Below are positions 54,188 to 64,000 of a DNA stretch of 64,000 nt, one piece after another. The stretch lies in NCBI RefSeq assembly GCF_036320965.1, contig NC_092249.1, forward strand, positions 11,047,447 through 11,111,446, in the 5' to 3' direction. The notes beneath the pieces are model-generated. The model was given only the letters and a program-made list of their open reading frames with translations. It did not search any database and was not told the DNA's origin. The DNA is from Panulirus ornatus (taxonomy: Eukaryota; Arthropoda; Malacostraca; Decapoda; Palinuridae). Position numbers and translations under genes: made by a program. Positions within the stretch are counted from its first letter, which is position 1. The number at the start of each line of letters is the position of its first letter.

Positions 54188-55940
54188 TGTGAGAGGGTTA
54201 GGGAAGATGATTTGGTAAACAGAGAAGAGGTAGTAAAAGCTTTGCAGAAGATGAAAGCCGGCAAGGCAGCAGGTTTGGATGGTATTGCAGTGGAGTTTAT
54301 TAAAAAAGGGGGTGACTGTATTGTTGACTGGTTGGTAAGGTTATTTAATGTATGTATGACTCATGGTGAGGTGCCTGAGGATTGGCGGAATGCGTGCATA
54401 GTGCCATTGTACAAAGGCAAAGGGGATAAGAGTGAGTGCTCAAATTACAGAGGTATAAATTTGTTGAGTATTCCTGGTAAATTATATGGGAGGATATTGA
54501 TTGAGAGGGTGAAGGCATGTACAGAGCATCAGATTGGGGAAGAGCAGTGTGGTTTCAGAAGTGGTAGAGGATGTGTGGATCAGGTGTTTGCTTTGAAGAA
54601 TGTATGTGAGAAATACTTAGAAAAGCAAATGGATTTGTATGTAGCATTTATGGATCTGGAGAAGGCATATGATAGAGTTGATAGAGATGCTCTGTGGAAG
54701 GTATTAAGAATATAAGGTGTGGGAGGCAAGTTGTTAGAAGCAGTGAAAAGTTTTTATCGAGGATGTAAGGCATGTGTACGTGTAGGAAGAGAGGAAAGTG
54801 ATTGGTTCTCAGTGAATGTAGGTTTGCGGCAGGGGTGTGTGATGTCTCCATGGTTGTTTAATTTGTTTATGGATGGGGTTGTTAGGGAGGTGAATGCAAG
54901 AGTTTTGGAAAGAGGGGCAAGTATGAAGTCTGTTGGGGATGAGAGAGCTGGGGAAGTGAGTCAGTTGTTGTTCGCTGATGATACAGCGCTGGTGGCTGAT
55001 TCATGTGAGAAACTGCAGAAGCTGGTGACTGAGTTTGGTAAAGTGTGTGAAAGAAGAAAGTTAAGAGTAAATGTGAATAAGAGCAAGGTTATTAGGTACA
55101 GTAGGGTTGAGGGTCAAGTCAATTGGGAGGTGAGTTTGAATGGAGAAAAACTGGAGTAAGTGAAGTGTTTTAGATATCTGGGAGTGGATCTGGCAGCGGA
55201 TGGAACCATGGAAGCGGAAGTGGATCATAGGGTGGGGGAGGGGGCGAAAATTCTGGGAGCTTTGAAGAATGTGTGGAAGTCGAGAACATTATCTCGGAAA
55301 GCAAAAATGGGTATGTTTGAAGGAATAGTGGTTCCAACGATGTTGTATGGTTGCGAGACGTGGGCTATGGATAGAGTTGTGCGCAGGAGGATGGATGTGC
55401 TGGAAATGAGATGTTTGAGGACAATATGTGGTGTGAGGTGGTTTGATCAAGTAAGTAACGTAAGGGTAAGAGAGATGTGTGGAAATAAAAAGAGCGTGGT
55501 TGAGAGAGCAGAAGAGGGTGTTTTGAAATGGTTCAGGCACATGGAGAGAATGAGTGAGGAAAGATTGACCAAGAGAATATATGTGTCGGAGGTGGATGGA
55601 ACGAGGAGAAGAGGGAGACCAAATTGGAGGTGGAAAGATGGAGTGAAAAAGATTTTGTGTGATCGGGGCCTGAACATGCAGGAGGGTGAAAGGAGGGCAA
55701 GGAATAGAGTGAATTGGAGCGATGTGGTATACCAGGGTTGACGTGCTGTCAGTGGATTGAATCAAGGCATGTGAAGCGTCTGGGGTAAACCATGGAAAGC
55801 TGTGTAGGTATGTATATTTGCGTGTGTGGACGTATGTATATACATGTGTATGGGGGTGGGTTGGGCCATTTCTTTCGTCTGTTTCCTTGCGCTACCTCGC
55901 AAACGCGGGAGACAGCGACAAAGCAAAAAAAAAAAAAAAA
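54188..55940 (+). mobile_element. RTE-A LINE, young, short-3'UTR type, 5'-truncated before the RT
   Basis: Starts at the SERVRENDLVNREEVV codons. RT and C-terminal region in one frame with two nonsense codons, short 3'UTR, stem-loop TCGCAAACGCGGG and an A16 tail (55925-55940). Confidence 0.93.
54212..55741 (+). pseudogene. RTE-A RT and C-terminal region, two nonsense codons (510 codons)
   Basis: One frame with TAT to TAA at 54713 (RIYGV) and GAA to TAA at 55157 (KLEEVKCF). Between and around them all RT blocks are standard: AGLDGIAVEF, FMDLEKAYDRVDRDALW, GLRQGCVMSPW, LLFADDTALVADS, CFRYLGVDLAADG, WFRHMERM (Gly to Arg in WFGH), [15 protein letters not shown]. Both stops are single-base changes. 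Confidence 0.88.
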
Positions 55941-56085
55941 GTAAGAATAATGTGTATGTATATGTATATATGTTCATATGTTTATGCATATGTATGCATA
56001 TATTAGTATATGGGTGCATGGGCCATTCTTCTTGTTTCCTGGCTCTACCTTACTGACATGGGAAACCAATTAAGTTATTATCATT
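55941..56085 (+). mobile_element. RTE-A 3' end fragment, diverged, with TTATCA-type tail
   Basis: TATG-rich 3'UTR part, then GGGCCATTCTTCTTGTTTCC and GCTCTACCTTACTGACATGG, and a (TTATCA)n-like tail from about 56072 that merges with the antisense tail of the next copy. Confidence 0.7.
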
Positions 56086-57276
56086 ATCATTATCATTATA
56101 CTTTGTCGCTGTCTCCCGCGTTAGCGAGGTAGTGCAAGGAAACAGATGAAAGAATGGCCCAACCGACCAACATACACATGTATATACATACACGTCCACA
56201 CACACACATATACATACCTATACATCTCAACATATACATATATACACACACACAGACATATACATATATACACATGTACATAATTCATACTGTCTGCCCT
56301 TATTCATTCCTGACGCCACCCCGCCACATATGAAATAACAGTCCCCTCCCCCCCGCATGTGCGCGTGGCAGGGCTATGAAAAGACAACATAGGCCACATT
56401 CGTTCACAATCAGTCTCTAGCTGTCATGTATAATGCACCAAAACCACAGCTCCCTTTCTACATCCAGGCCCCACAGAACTTTCCATGCTTTACCCTAGAT
56501 GCTTCACATGCCCTGGTTCAATCCATTGACAGCACGTCGACCCCAGTATACCATATTGTTCCAATTCACTCTATTCCTTGCATGCCTTTCACCCTCCTGC
56601 ATGTTCATGCCCCAATCACTCAAAATCTTTTTCACTCCACCTTTCCACCTCCAATTTGGTCTCCCACTTCTCCTCGTTCCCTCCACCTCTGACACATATA
56701 TCCTCTTGGTCAATCTTTCCTCACTCGTTCTCTCCATGTGATCAAACCATTTCAAAACACCCTCTTCTGCTCTCTCAACCACACTCTTTTTATTACTACA
56801 CATCTCTCTTACCCTTTCATTACTTACTTGATCAAACCACCTCAAACCACATATTGTCCTCAAACATCTCATTTCCAGCACATCCACCCTCCTCCGCAGA
56901 ACTCTATCCATAGCCAATGCCTCACAACCATATAACATTGTTAGAACCAATATTCCTTCAAACATACCCATTTTTGCTTTCCAAGATAATGTTCTCGACT
57001 TCCACACATTCTTCAAGGCTCCCAGGATTTTTGCCCCCTCCCCCACCCTATGATTCACTTCCACTTCCATGGTTCCATCCGCTGACAGATCCACTCCCAG
57101 ATATCTAAAGCACTTTACTTCCTCCGGTTTTTCTCCATTCAAACTCACCTCCCAATTGACTTGACCCTCAACCCTACTGTACCTAATAACCTTGCTCTTA
57201 TTCACATTTACTCTCAGCTTTCTTCTTTCACACACTTTACCAAAATTAGTCACCAACTTCTGCAGTTTCTCACACG
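56086..57276 (-). mobile_element. RTE-A LINE 3' part, long-3'UTR type
   Basis: Antisense tail, 3' stem-loop (GCGTTAGCGAGG), full long 3'UTR and coding sequence back to RT SCEKLQK, where it is truncated and abuts the 3'UTR of another minus copy. Confidence 0.9.
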
Positions 57277-57421
57277 AATATATACAGATGTATATATACT
57301 TGCTGCCTTCATCCTTTCCTGTTGCCACCACGCCACACATGAAAATGGAACCTCCCTCCCCCATGCGTGCGCAAGGCAGAGCTAGGAAAAGACAACAAAG
57401 GCCATATTTGTTCACACTCAC
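56504..57421 (-). pseudogene. RTE-A C-terminal region, open to the older-type C-terminus
   Basis: The coding part runs from SCEKLQKLVTNFGKVCERRK through CFRYLGVDLSADG, the C-terminal region and on to RRAVNGLNQGM. It shows the longer, older C-terminus that the younger subfamily has lost by CGA to TGA. The first ~45 codons of the open stretch (57277-57421) are chance read-through of the neighbouring 3'UTR. Confidence 0.75.
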
Positions 57422-58136
57422 TCTCTAGCTGTCATGTGTAATGCACCGAAACCACAGCTCCCTTTCCACATCTAGGCCCCACAAAACTTTCCATGGTTTA
57501 CCCCAGACACTTTACATCCCCTGGTTCAATCCACTGACAGCACATCTACCCCGGTATATCAGGTCATTCCAATTCACTCTATACCTTGCATGCCTTTCAC
57601 TCTCCTGTATGTTCAGGCTCTGATCACTCAAAACATTTTCACTCCATTCTTCCACCTCCAATTTGGTCTCCCACTTCTCTTCGTTCCCTTCACCTCTGAT
57701 ACATATATCCTATTTGTCAATCATTCCTCACTCATTCTCTCCATGTGACCAAACCATTTCAATACACCCTCTTCTGCTCTCTCTCTCACACTCTTTTTAC
57801 TACCAAACATCTTTCTTACTCTTTCATTACTTACTCAATCAAACCACCTCACACCACATATTGTCCTCAAACATCTCATTTCCAACACATCCACCCTCCT
57901 CCACAAAATCCTGTCTATAGCCCATGCCTAACAACCATATAACATTGTTGGAACCACTATTCCTTCAAACATACCGATTTTTGCTCTCCAAGATAATGTT
58001 CTCACCTTCCACACATTCTTCAGCGCTCCCAGAACCTTCGCCCCCTCCCCCATCCTGTGACTCACTTCCACTTCCATGGTTCCATCTGCTGCTACATCCA
58101 CTCCCAGCTATCTAAAACACTCCCCTTCCTCTAGTT
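57277..58136 (-). mobile_element. RTE-A LINE fragment, inner 3'UTR and C-terminal region
   Basis: Antisense inner 3'UTR (TTGCTGCCTTCATCCTTTCC), then the C-terminal coding region back to the CFRYLG codons (58100-58136), with several frame breaks. Joined head-to-head to the plus copy that follows. Confidence 0.88.
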
Positions 58137-60532
58137 ATAGAAATGGAAAAAGGTGAGATCAAATGATGTAAGGAGTGTGGGGAAGGAATGGGATGTATCT
58201 AAGGAAGCAGTGATGGCTTGCACAAAAGATGCATGTGGCATGAGAAAGGTGGGAGGTGGGCAGAATACAAAAAGTAGCGAGTAGTGGAATGAAGAAGTAA
58301 CATTGTTAGTGAAAGAGAAGAGAGAGGCATTTGGACGATTTTTGCAGGGAAATAGTGCAAAAGACTGGGAGATATATAAAAGAAAGAGACAGGGGATCAA
58401 GAGAAAGGTGCAAGAGATGAAAAAGAGGGCAAATGAGAGTTGGGGTGAGAGAGTATCATTAAATTTCAGGGAGAATAAAAAGATGTTTTGGAAGGAGGTA
58501 AATAAAGTGCGTAAGACAAGAGAACAAGTGGGAACATCGGTGAAGGGGGCTAATGGGGAAGTAATAAGTGGTGGTGAAGTGAGGAGATGGAATGAGTATT
58601 TTGAAGGTATGTTAAATGTGTTTGATGATAGAGTGGCAGATATAGGGTTTTTGGTTGAGGTGGTGTGCAAAGTGAGAGGGTCAAGGAGAATGGTTTGGTA
58701 AACACAGAAGAGGTAGTGAAAGCTTTGCAGATGATGAAAGTCGGCAAGGCTATGGGTTTGGATAGTAATGCTACAGAATTTATTAAAAAAGTGGGTGACT
58801 GGGTGTTGACTATATGGTGAGGATATTCAGTGTATGTATGGTTAATGGTGAAGTGCCTGAGGATTGGCGGAATGCGTGCATAGTGCCACTGTACAAAAGC
58901 AAAGGGGATAAAAGGGAGTGTTCAAATTACAGAGGTATAAGTTTATGAGTATTTCTGGTAAATTATATGGGAGGGTATTGAATGAGAGGGTGAAGGTATG
59001 TACAAAGCATCAGATTGGGAAAGAGCAGTGTGGTTTCAGAAATGGTAGAGAATATGTGGATCAGGTGTTTGCTTTGAAGAATTTTATGCAAGAAATACGT
59101 AGAAAAACAGATGGATTTGTATGTAGTATACTTATGGATCCGGAGAAGGCATATGATAAGAGTTGATAGAGACGCTCTGTGGAAGATATTAAAAGTATAT
59201 GGCGTGGGAGATAAGTTGCAAGAAGCAGTGAAATATTTTTATTAAGGATGTAAGGGAAGTGTACGAATAGGAAGAGAATAAAGTGATTGGTTCCCAATGA
59301 ATGTCACTTTGCGGCAGGGGTATGTGATGTCTCCATGGTTGTTTGATTTGTTTATGGATGGGGTTGTTAGGGAGTTGAATGCAAGAGTTTTAGAGAGAGG
59401 GGCAAGTATGCAGTATGTTGCGGATGAGAGGGCTTGGAAAGTGAGTCAGTTGTTGCTCGCTGATGATACAGTGCTGGTGGCTGATTCAGGTGAGAAACTG
59501 CAGAAGCTGGTGACTGAGTTTGGTAAAGTGTGTGAAAAAAGAAAGTTGAAAGTAAATGTGAATAAGAGCAAGGTTATTAGGTACAGTAAGGTTGAGGGAC
59601 AAGTCACTTGGGAGGTAAGTTTGAATGGAGAAAAACTGGAGGAAGTGAAGTGTTTTAAACATCTGGGAGAGGATCAAGCAGCGGATGGAACCATGGAAAC
59701 GGAAGTCGGATGAAACCATGGAAACGGAAGTGAGTCATAGGGTGGGGAGGGGACAAAGGTTCTGGGAGTGTTGAAGAATGTGTGGAAGGAGAGAATGTTA
59801 TCTCGGGGAGCAAAAACGGGTATGTTTGAAAGAATAGTAGTTCCATAAAATGTTATATAGTTGCGAGGCAGGGCTATAGACAAGGTTGTGCGAAGGAGGA
59901 AGGATGTGTTGGAAATGAAATGTTTGAGGACAATTTGTGGTGTGAGGTGGTTTGATTAAGTAATGAAAGGGTAAGAGAGATGTAAGGTAATAAAAAGAGT
60001 GTGATTGAGAGAGCAGAAAAGGGTGTATTGAATTAATTTGGTCACATGGAGAGAATGAGTGAAAAAGACGGACAAAGAGCATATATGTGTCAGAGGTGGA
60101 GGGAACAAGAAGTGGGAGACCAAATTGGAAGTGGAAGGATGGAGTTAAAAAGATTTTGAGTGATCAGGGCCTCAACATAAAGGAAAGTGAAAGGCGTGCA
60201 AAGAGTAGAGTGAATTGGAACGATGTGGTATACCAGGGTCGATGTGATATCAAAGGATAGAACCAGGGCATGTGAAGCATCTGGGGTAAACCATGGAAAT
60301 TTTTGTTTAGTCTGGATGTGGAAAGGGAGCTGTGGTTTTGGTGCATTACACAGAACAGCTAGAGATTGAGTGTGAACGAATGTGGCCTTTGTTGTCTTTT
60401 CCTAACACTACCTTGCACAAGTGAGGGGAGGGGGGGGTGCCCATTTCATGTGTGCCAGGGTGGTGGCGGAAATGAATGAAATGGATGTGTACACATGTAT
60501 ATATGTATATGTGTGTATATGTATGTACATAT
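58137..60532 (+). mobile_element. RTE-A LINE, long-3'UTR type, truncated in linker and 3'UTR
   Basis: Linker from TEWKKV (58303-58701 with KRANESWGERVSLNFREN), degraded RT front, 58918-59166 (GKEQCGFRNGREYVDQ; motif A altered), 59297-59713 (LRQGYVMSPWLF, LLADDTVLVADS, VNVNKSKVI), then the C-terminal region with many indels to about 60240 and the long 3'UTR to 60532. Motif C is LADD. An old inactive copy. Confidence 0.88.
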
Positions 60533-61224
60533 GGGAGTAAAGTCAAGGGTTGGTGAGAGGACAAGAGCAAAGGAAGGAATAGCACTACTACTGAAACAGA
60601 AGTTGTGGGAGTATGTGATAGAGTGTAAGAAAGTAAACTCTAGATTGATATGGGTAAAACTGAAAGTGGATGAAGAGTGATGGGTGATTATTGGTGCCTA
60701 TGCACCTGGGCATGAGAAGAAAGATCAAGAGAGGCAAGTGTTTTGGGAGCAGCTGAGAGAGTGTGTTAGCAGTTTTGATGCACGAGACCGGGTTATAGCA
60801 GAGGGTGATTTGAATGCAAAGGTGAGTAATGTGGCAGTTCAAAGAATAATTGGCGTACATGAGGTGTTCAGTGTTGTAAATGGGAATGGTTAGGAGCTTG
60901 TAGATTTGTTAGCTGGAAAGGGACTGGTGATTGGGAACACCTGGTTTAAAAAGAGAGATATACGTATACGTATGTAAGTAGGAGAGATGGCCAGAGAGCT
61001 TTATTGGATTACGTGTTAATTGATAGGCGTGTGAAAGAGAGACTTTTGGATGTTAATGTGCTGAGAGGTGCAACTGGAGGGATGTCTGATCATATCTTCT
61101 GGAAGTGAAGGTGAAGAATTGTAGAGGTTTTCAGGAAAGAAGAATGTTGGGGGGAAGCGAGTGGTAAGAGTAAGTGAGCTTGGGAAGGAGACTTGTGTGA
61201 GGAAGTACCAGGAGAGAATGAGTA
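60533..61224 (+). mobile_element. RTE-A endonuclease-only fragment
   Basis: Covers about residues 69-299: SRVGERTRAKEGIALLLKQK, IIGAYAPGHEKKDQERQVFW, EGDLNAKV (Met to Glu before GDLNA), RALLDYVLID-like codons and KETCVRKYQER. Truncated on both sides, at the right by a (TTTA)n-like tail. The presence of endonuclease without any 3' end means later rearrangement rather than simple retrotransposition. Confidence 0.85.
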
Positions 61225-63304
61225 TTTATTTATTTATTTTTTATTTATTTTGCTTTGTCGCTGTCTCCCGCGCCTGTGAGGTAGCGCAAGGAAACAGACG
61301 AAAGAAATGGCCCAACCTACCCCCACACACATGCACACACACACACATATCCACACACGCAAACATACACACCCACACATGCCAACGTACACACATATAT
61401 ACACACACAGACACACACATATAGACACATGCACACAATTCACACTGTCAGCCCCTACTCACCCCCATCGCTACCCCGCCACACACGGACTAACATCCCC
61501 CTCCCCCTCATGTGCGCGAGGAAGTGCCAGGAAAAGACAACAAAGGCCCCATTCGCTCACACTCAGTCTCCAGCTGTCATGCAATAATGCCTGAAACCAC
61601 AGCTCCCTTTCCACATCCAGGCCCCACAGAACTTTCCATGGATTACCCCAGACGCTTCACATGCCCTAATTCAATCCATTGACAGCACGTCGACCCTGGT
61701 ATACCACATCGATCCAATTCACTCTATTCCATGCCCACCTTTCATCCTCCTGCATGTTCAGGCCCCCATCACTCAAAATCTTTTTCACTCCATCTTTCCA
61801 CCTCCAAATTGGTCTCCCACTTCTCCTTGTTCCCTCCACCTCCGACACATATATCCTCTTGGTCAATCTTTCCTCACTCAGTCTCTCCATGTGCCCAAAC
61901 CATTTCAAAACACCCTCTTCTGCTCTCTCAACCACGCTCTTTTTATTTCCACACATCTCTCTTACCCTTACGTTACTTACTCGATCAAACCACCTCACAC
62001 CACACATTGTCCTCAAACATCTCATTTCCAGCACATCCACCCTCCTGCGCACAACTCTATCCATAGCCCATGCCTCGCAACCATACAACATTGTTGGAAC
62101 CACTATTCCTTCAAACATACCCATTTTTGCTTTCCGAGATAATGTTCTCGACTTCCACACATTCTTCAAGGCTCCCAGGATTTTCGCCCCCTCCCCCACC
62201 CTATGATCCACTTCCGCTTCCATGGTTCCATCCGCTGCCAGATCCACTCCCAGATATCTAAAACACTTTACTTCCTCCAGTTTTTCTCCATTCAAACTTA
62301 CCTCCCAATTGACTTGACCCTCAACCCTACCGTACCTAATAACCTTGCTCTTATTCACACTTACTCTTAACTTTCTTCTTTCACACACCTTACCAAACTC
62401 AGTCACCAGCTTCTACAGTTTCTCACATGAATCAGCCACCAGCGCTGTATCATCAGCGAACAACAACTGACTCACTTCCCAAGCTCTCTCATCCACAACA
62501 GACTTCATACTTGCCCCTCTTTCCAAAACTCTTCCATTCACCTCCCTAACAAACCCATCCATAAACAAATTAAACAACCATGGAGACGTCACACACCCCT
62601 GCCGCAAACCTACATTTACTGAGAACCAATCACTTTCCTCTCTTCCTACACGTACACATGCCTTGCATCCTCGATAAAAACTTTTCACTGCTTCTAACAA
62701 CTTGCCTCCCACACCATATATTCTTAATACTTTCCAGAGAGCATCTCTATCAACTCTATCATATGCCTTCTCCAGATCCATAAATGCTACATACAAATCC
62801 ATTTGCTTTTCTAAGTATTTCTCACATACATTCTTCAAAGCAAACACCTGATCCACACATCCTCTACCACTTCTGAAACCACACTGCTCTTCCCCAATCT
62901 GATGCTCTGTACATGCCTTCACCCTCTCAATCAATACCCTCCCATATAATTTACCAAGAATACTTAACAAACTTATACCTCTGAAATTTGAGCACTCACT
63001 CTTATCCCCTTTGCCTTTGTACAATGGCACTATGTACGCATTCCACCAATCCTCAGGCACCTCACCATGAGTCATACATACATTAAATAACCTTACCAAC
63101 CAGTCAATAATACAGTCACCCCCTTTTTTAATAAACTCCACTGCAATATCATCCAAACCTTGCCGGCTTTCATCTTCCGCAAAGCTTTTACTACCTCTTC
63201 TCTATTTACCAAATCATTTTCAAACACATTCAACAAACCTTCAAAATACTCACTCCATCTCCCTCTCAAATCACCACTACTTGTTATCACCTCCTCATTA
63301 GCCC
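61225..63304 (-). mobile_element. RTE-A LINE, long 3'UTR with younger sequence, 5'-truncated in the linker
   Basis: Tail (TTTA)n-like at 61225-61250, 3' stem-loop TCGCTGTCTCCCGCGCCTGT, full long 3'UTR, C-terminal region and RT, back to the ANGEVITSSGD codons. Coding sequence is close to the young copies, while the UTR is long: another intermediate. Two deletions in the RT front, about 75 bp near 63221 and 6 bp near 63158. Confidence 0.92.
61666..63156 (-). pseudogene. RTE-A RT and C-terminal region, one nonsense codon
   Basis: In one frame with CAG to TAG at 62413-62415 (EKLQKL). Upstream part: NFRGISLLSILGKLYG, QCGFRSGRGCVDQVF, FMDLEKAYDRVDRDALW (motif A), GLRQGCVTSPWLFNLFMDG (motif B), LLFADDTALVADS (motif C). 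Downstream part: RRKLRVSVNKSKVI, RYLGVDLAADG, the complete C-terminal region and RRAVNGLN without the younger-type early stop. Confidence 0.88.
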
Positions 63305-64000
63305 ACATATTTTATTTTTTTTTTTTATTATACTTTGTCGCTGTCTCCCGCGTTTGCGAGGTAGCGCAAGGAAACAGACGAAAGAAAAGGCCCAACCCCC
63401 CACCATACACATGTATATACATACGTCCACACACGCAAATATACATACCTACACAGCTTTCCATGGTTTACCCCAGACGCTTCACATGCCCTGCTTCAAT
63501 CCACTGACAGCACGTCAACCCCGGTATACCACATCGCTCCAATTCACTCTATTCCTTGCCCTCCTTTCACCCTCCACCATGTTCAGGCCCCGATCACACA
63601 AAATCTTTTTCACTCCATCTTTCCACCTCCAATTTGGTCTCCCTCTTCTCCTTGTTCCCTCCACCTCCGACACATATATCCTCTTGGTCAATCTTTCCTC
63701 ACTCATCCTCTCCATGTGCCCAAACCACTTCAAAACACCCTCTTCTGCTCTCTCAACCACGCTCTTTTTATTTCCACACATCTCTCTTACCCTTACGTTA
63801 CTCATTCGATCAAACCACCTCACACCACACATTGTCCTCAAACATCTCATATCCAGCAAATCCATCCTCCTGCGCACAACTCTATCCATAGCCCACGCCT
63901 CACAACCATACAACATTGTTGGAACCACTATTCCTTCAAACATACCCATTTTTGCTTTCCGAGATAATGTTCTCGACTTCCACACATTCTTCAAGGCTCC
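63305..64000 (-). mobile_element. RTE-A LINE, short-3'UTR type, continues past the window
   Basis: Antisense tail (63307-63332), 3' stem-loop GCGTTTGCGAGG, short 3'UTR and C-terminal coding region open from 63994 to 63515 (KNVWKSRTLSRKAKMG to RNRVNWSDVVYRG) with no internal stop. Very close to 30971-34098 and 50431-52707. The rest lies beyond the right edge. Confidence 0.93.

Overview
The window looks like metazoan, most likely arthropod, repeat-rich nuclear DNA. There are no bacterial-style operons, and almost all sequence is built from copies of one non-LTR retrotransposon. The arrangement of LINE copies, tRNA-derived SINEs and long (TA)n, (TAA)n and (GA)n microsatellites fits a large crustacean genome. 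From memory it resembles decapods such as lobsters or crayfish, but that is an inference and the sequence cannot prove it.

The dominant family, called RTE-A here, is a single-ORF LINE of the RTE type. A full copy is 3.3-3.5 kb. It has a structured 5' leader of about 120 bp and one ORF of about 997 codons: an APE-type endonuclease (about residues 20-265), a basic linker (about 270-430), a reverse transcriptase (about 490-815; catalytic FADD at 742-745) and a conserved C-terminal region ending near residue 997. A 3'UTR follows that ends in a GC-rich stem-loop and a simple-repeat tail. I count about 36 copies or large fragments on both strands plus small 3' pieces. None has an uninterrupted full ORF. 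The best are 36654-39966 (two nonsense codons), 30971-34098 (two frameshifts), 44172-47108 (a 668-codon open stretch) and 50431-52707 (a 629-codon open stretch). Two subfamilies are clear: an older one with a long 3'UTR, and a younger one with about 250 bp of 3'UTR deleted and a slightly shortened C-terminus.

Non-autonomous passengers are also present. A roughly 230-bp element, mini-A (nine copies), has the first ~190 nt of RTE-A joined directly to its last ~45 nt, like RIME relative to ingi in trypanosomes. A two-copy family (10178-14280) carries an identical in-frame 1.4-kb deletion that removes most of the reverse transcriptase, with an antisense 3'UTR as leader. Two copies of a tRNA-derived SINE have good Pol III A and B boxes. 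A second RTE-like LINE (RTE-B, 25974-27056) is interrupted by (GA)n.

Layout: 1-6475, RTE-A copies in both orientations with a scaffold gap; 6476-14280, one large copy and the deletion-derivative pair; 14281-19546, mini-A pair and two minus copies; 19547-25950, gap, then tail-to-tail copies around (TAA)n and a full-length minus copy; 25974-27280, RTE-B and non-repetitive DNA; 27281-34098, two large plus copies; 34285-34912, the only clearly non-repetitive stretch, with one possible host exon on the minus strand; 34913-43400, older copy, a tandem array of 3' ends and two large minus copies; 43402-52707, copies separated by (TA)n; 52783-64000, older inverted pair, mini-A and further copies to the window edge. 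No rRNA, canonical tRNA gene, CRISPR array or recognisable complete host gene was seen.
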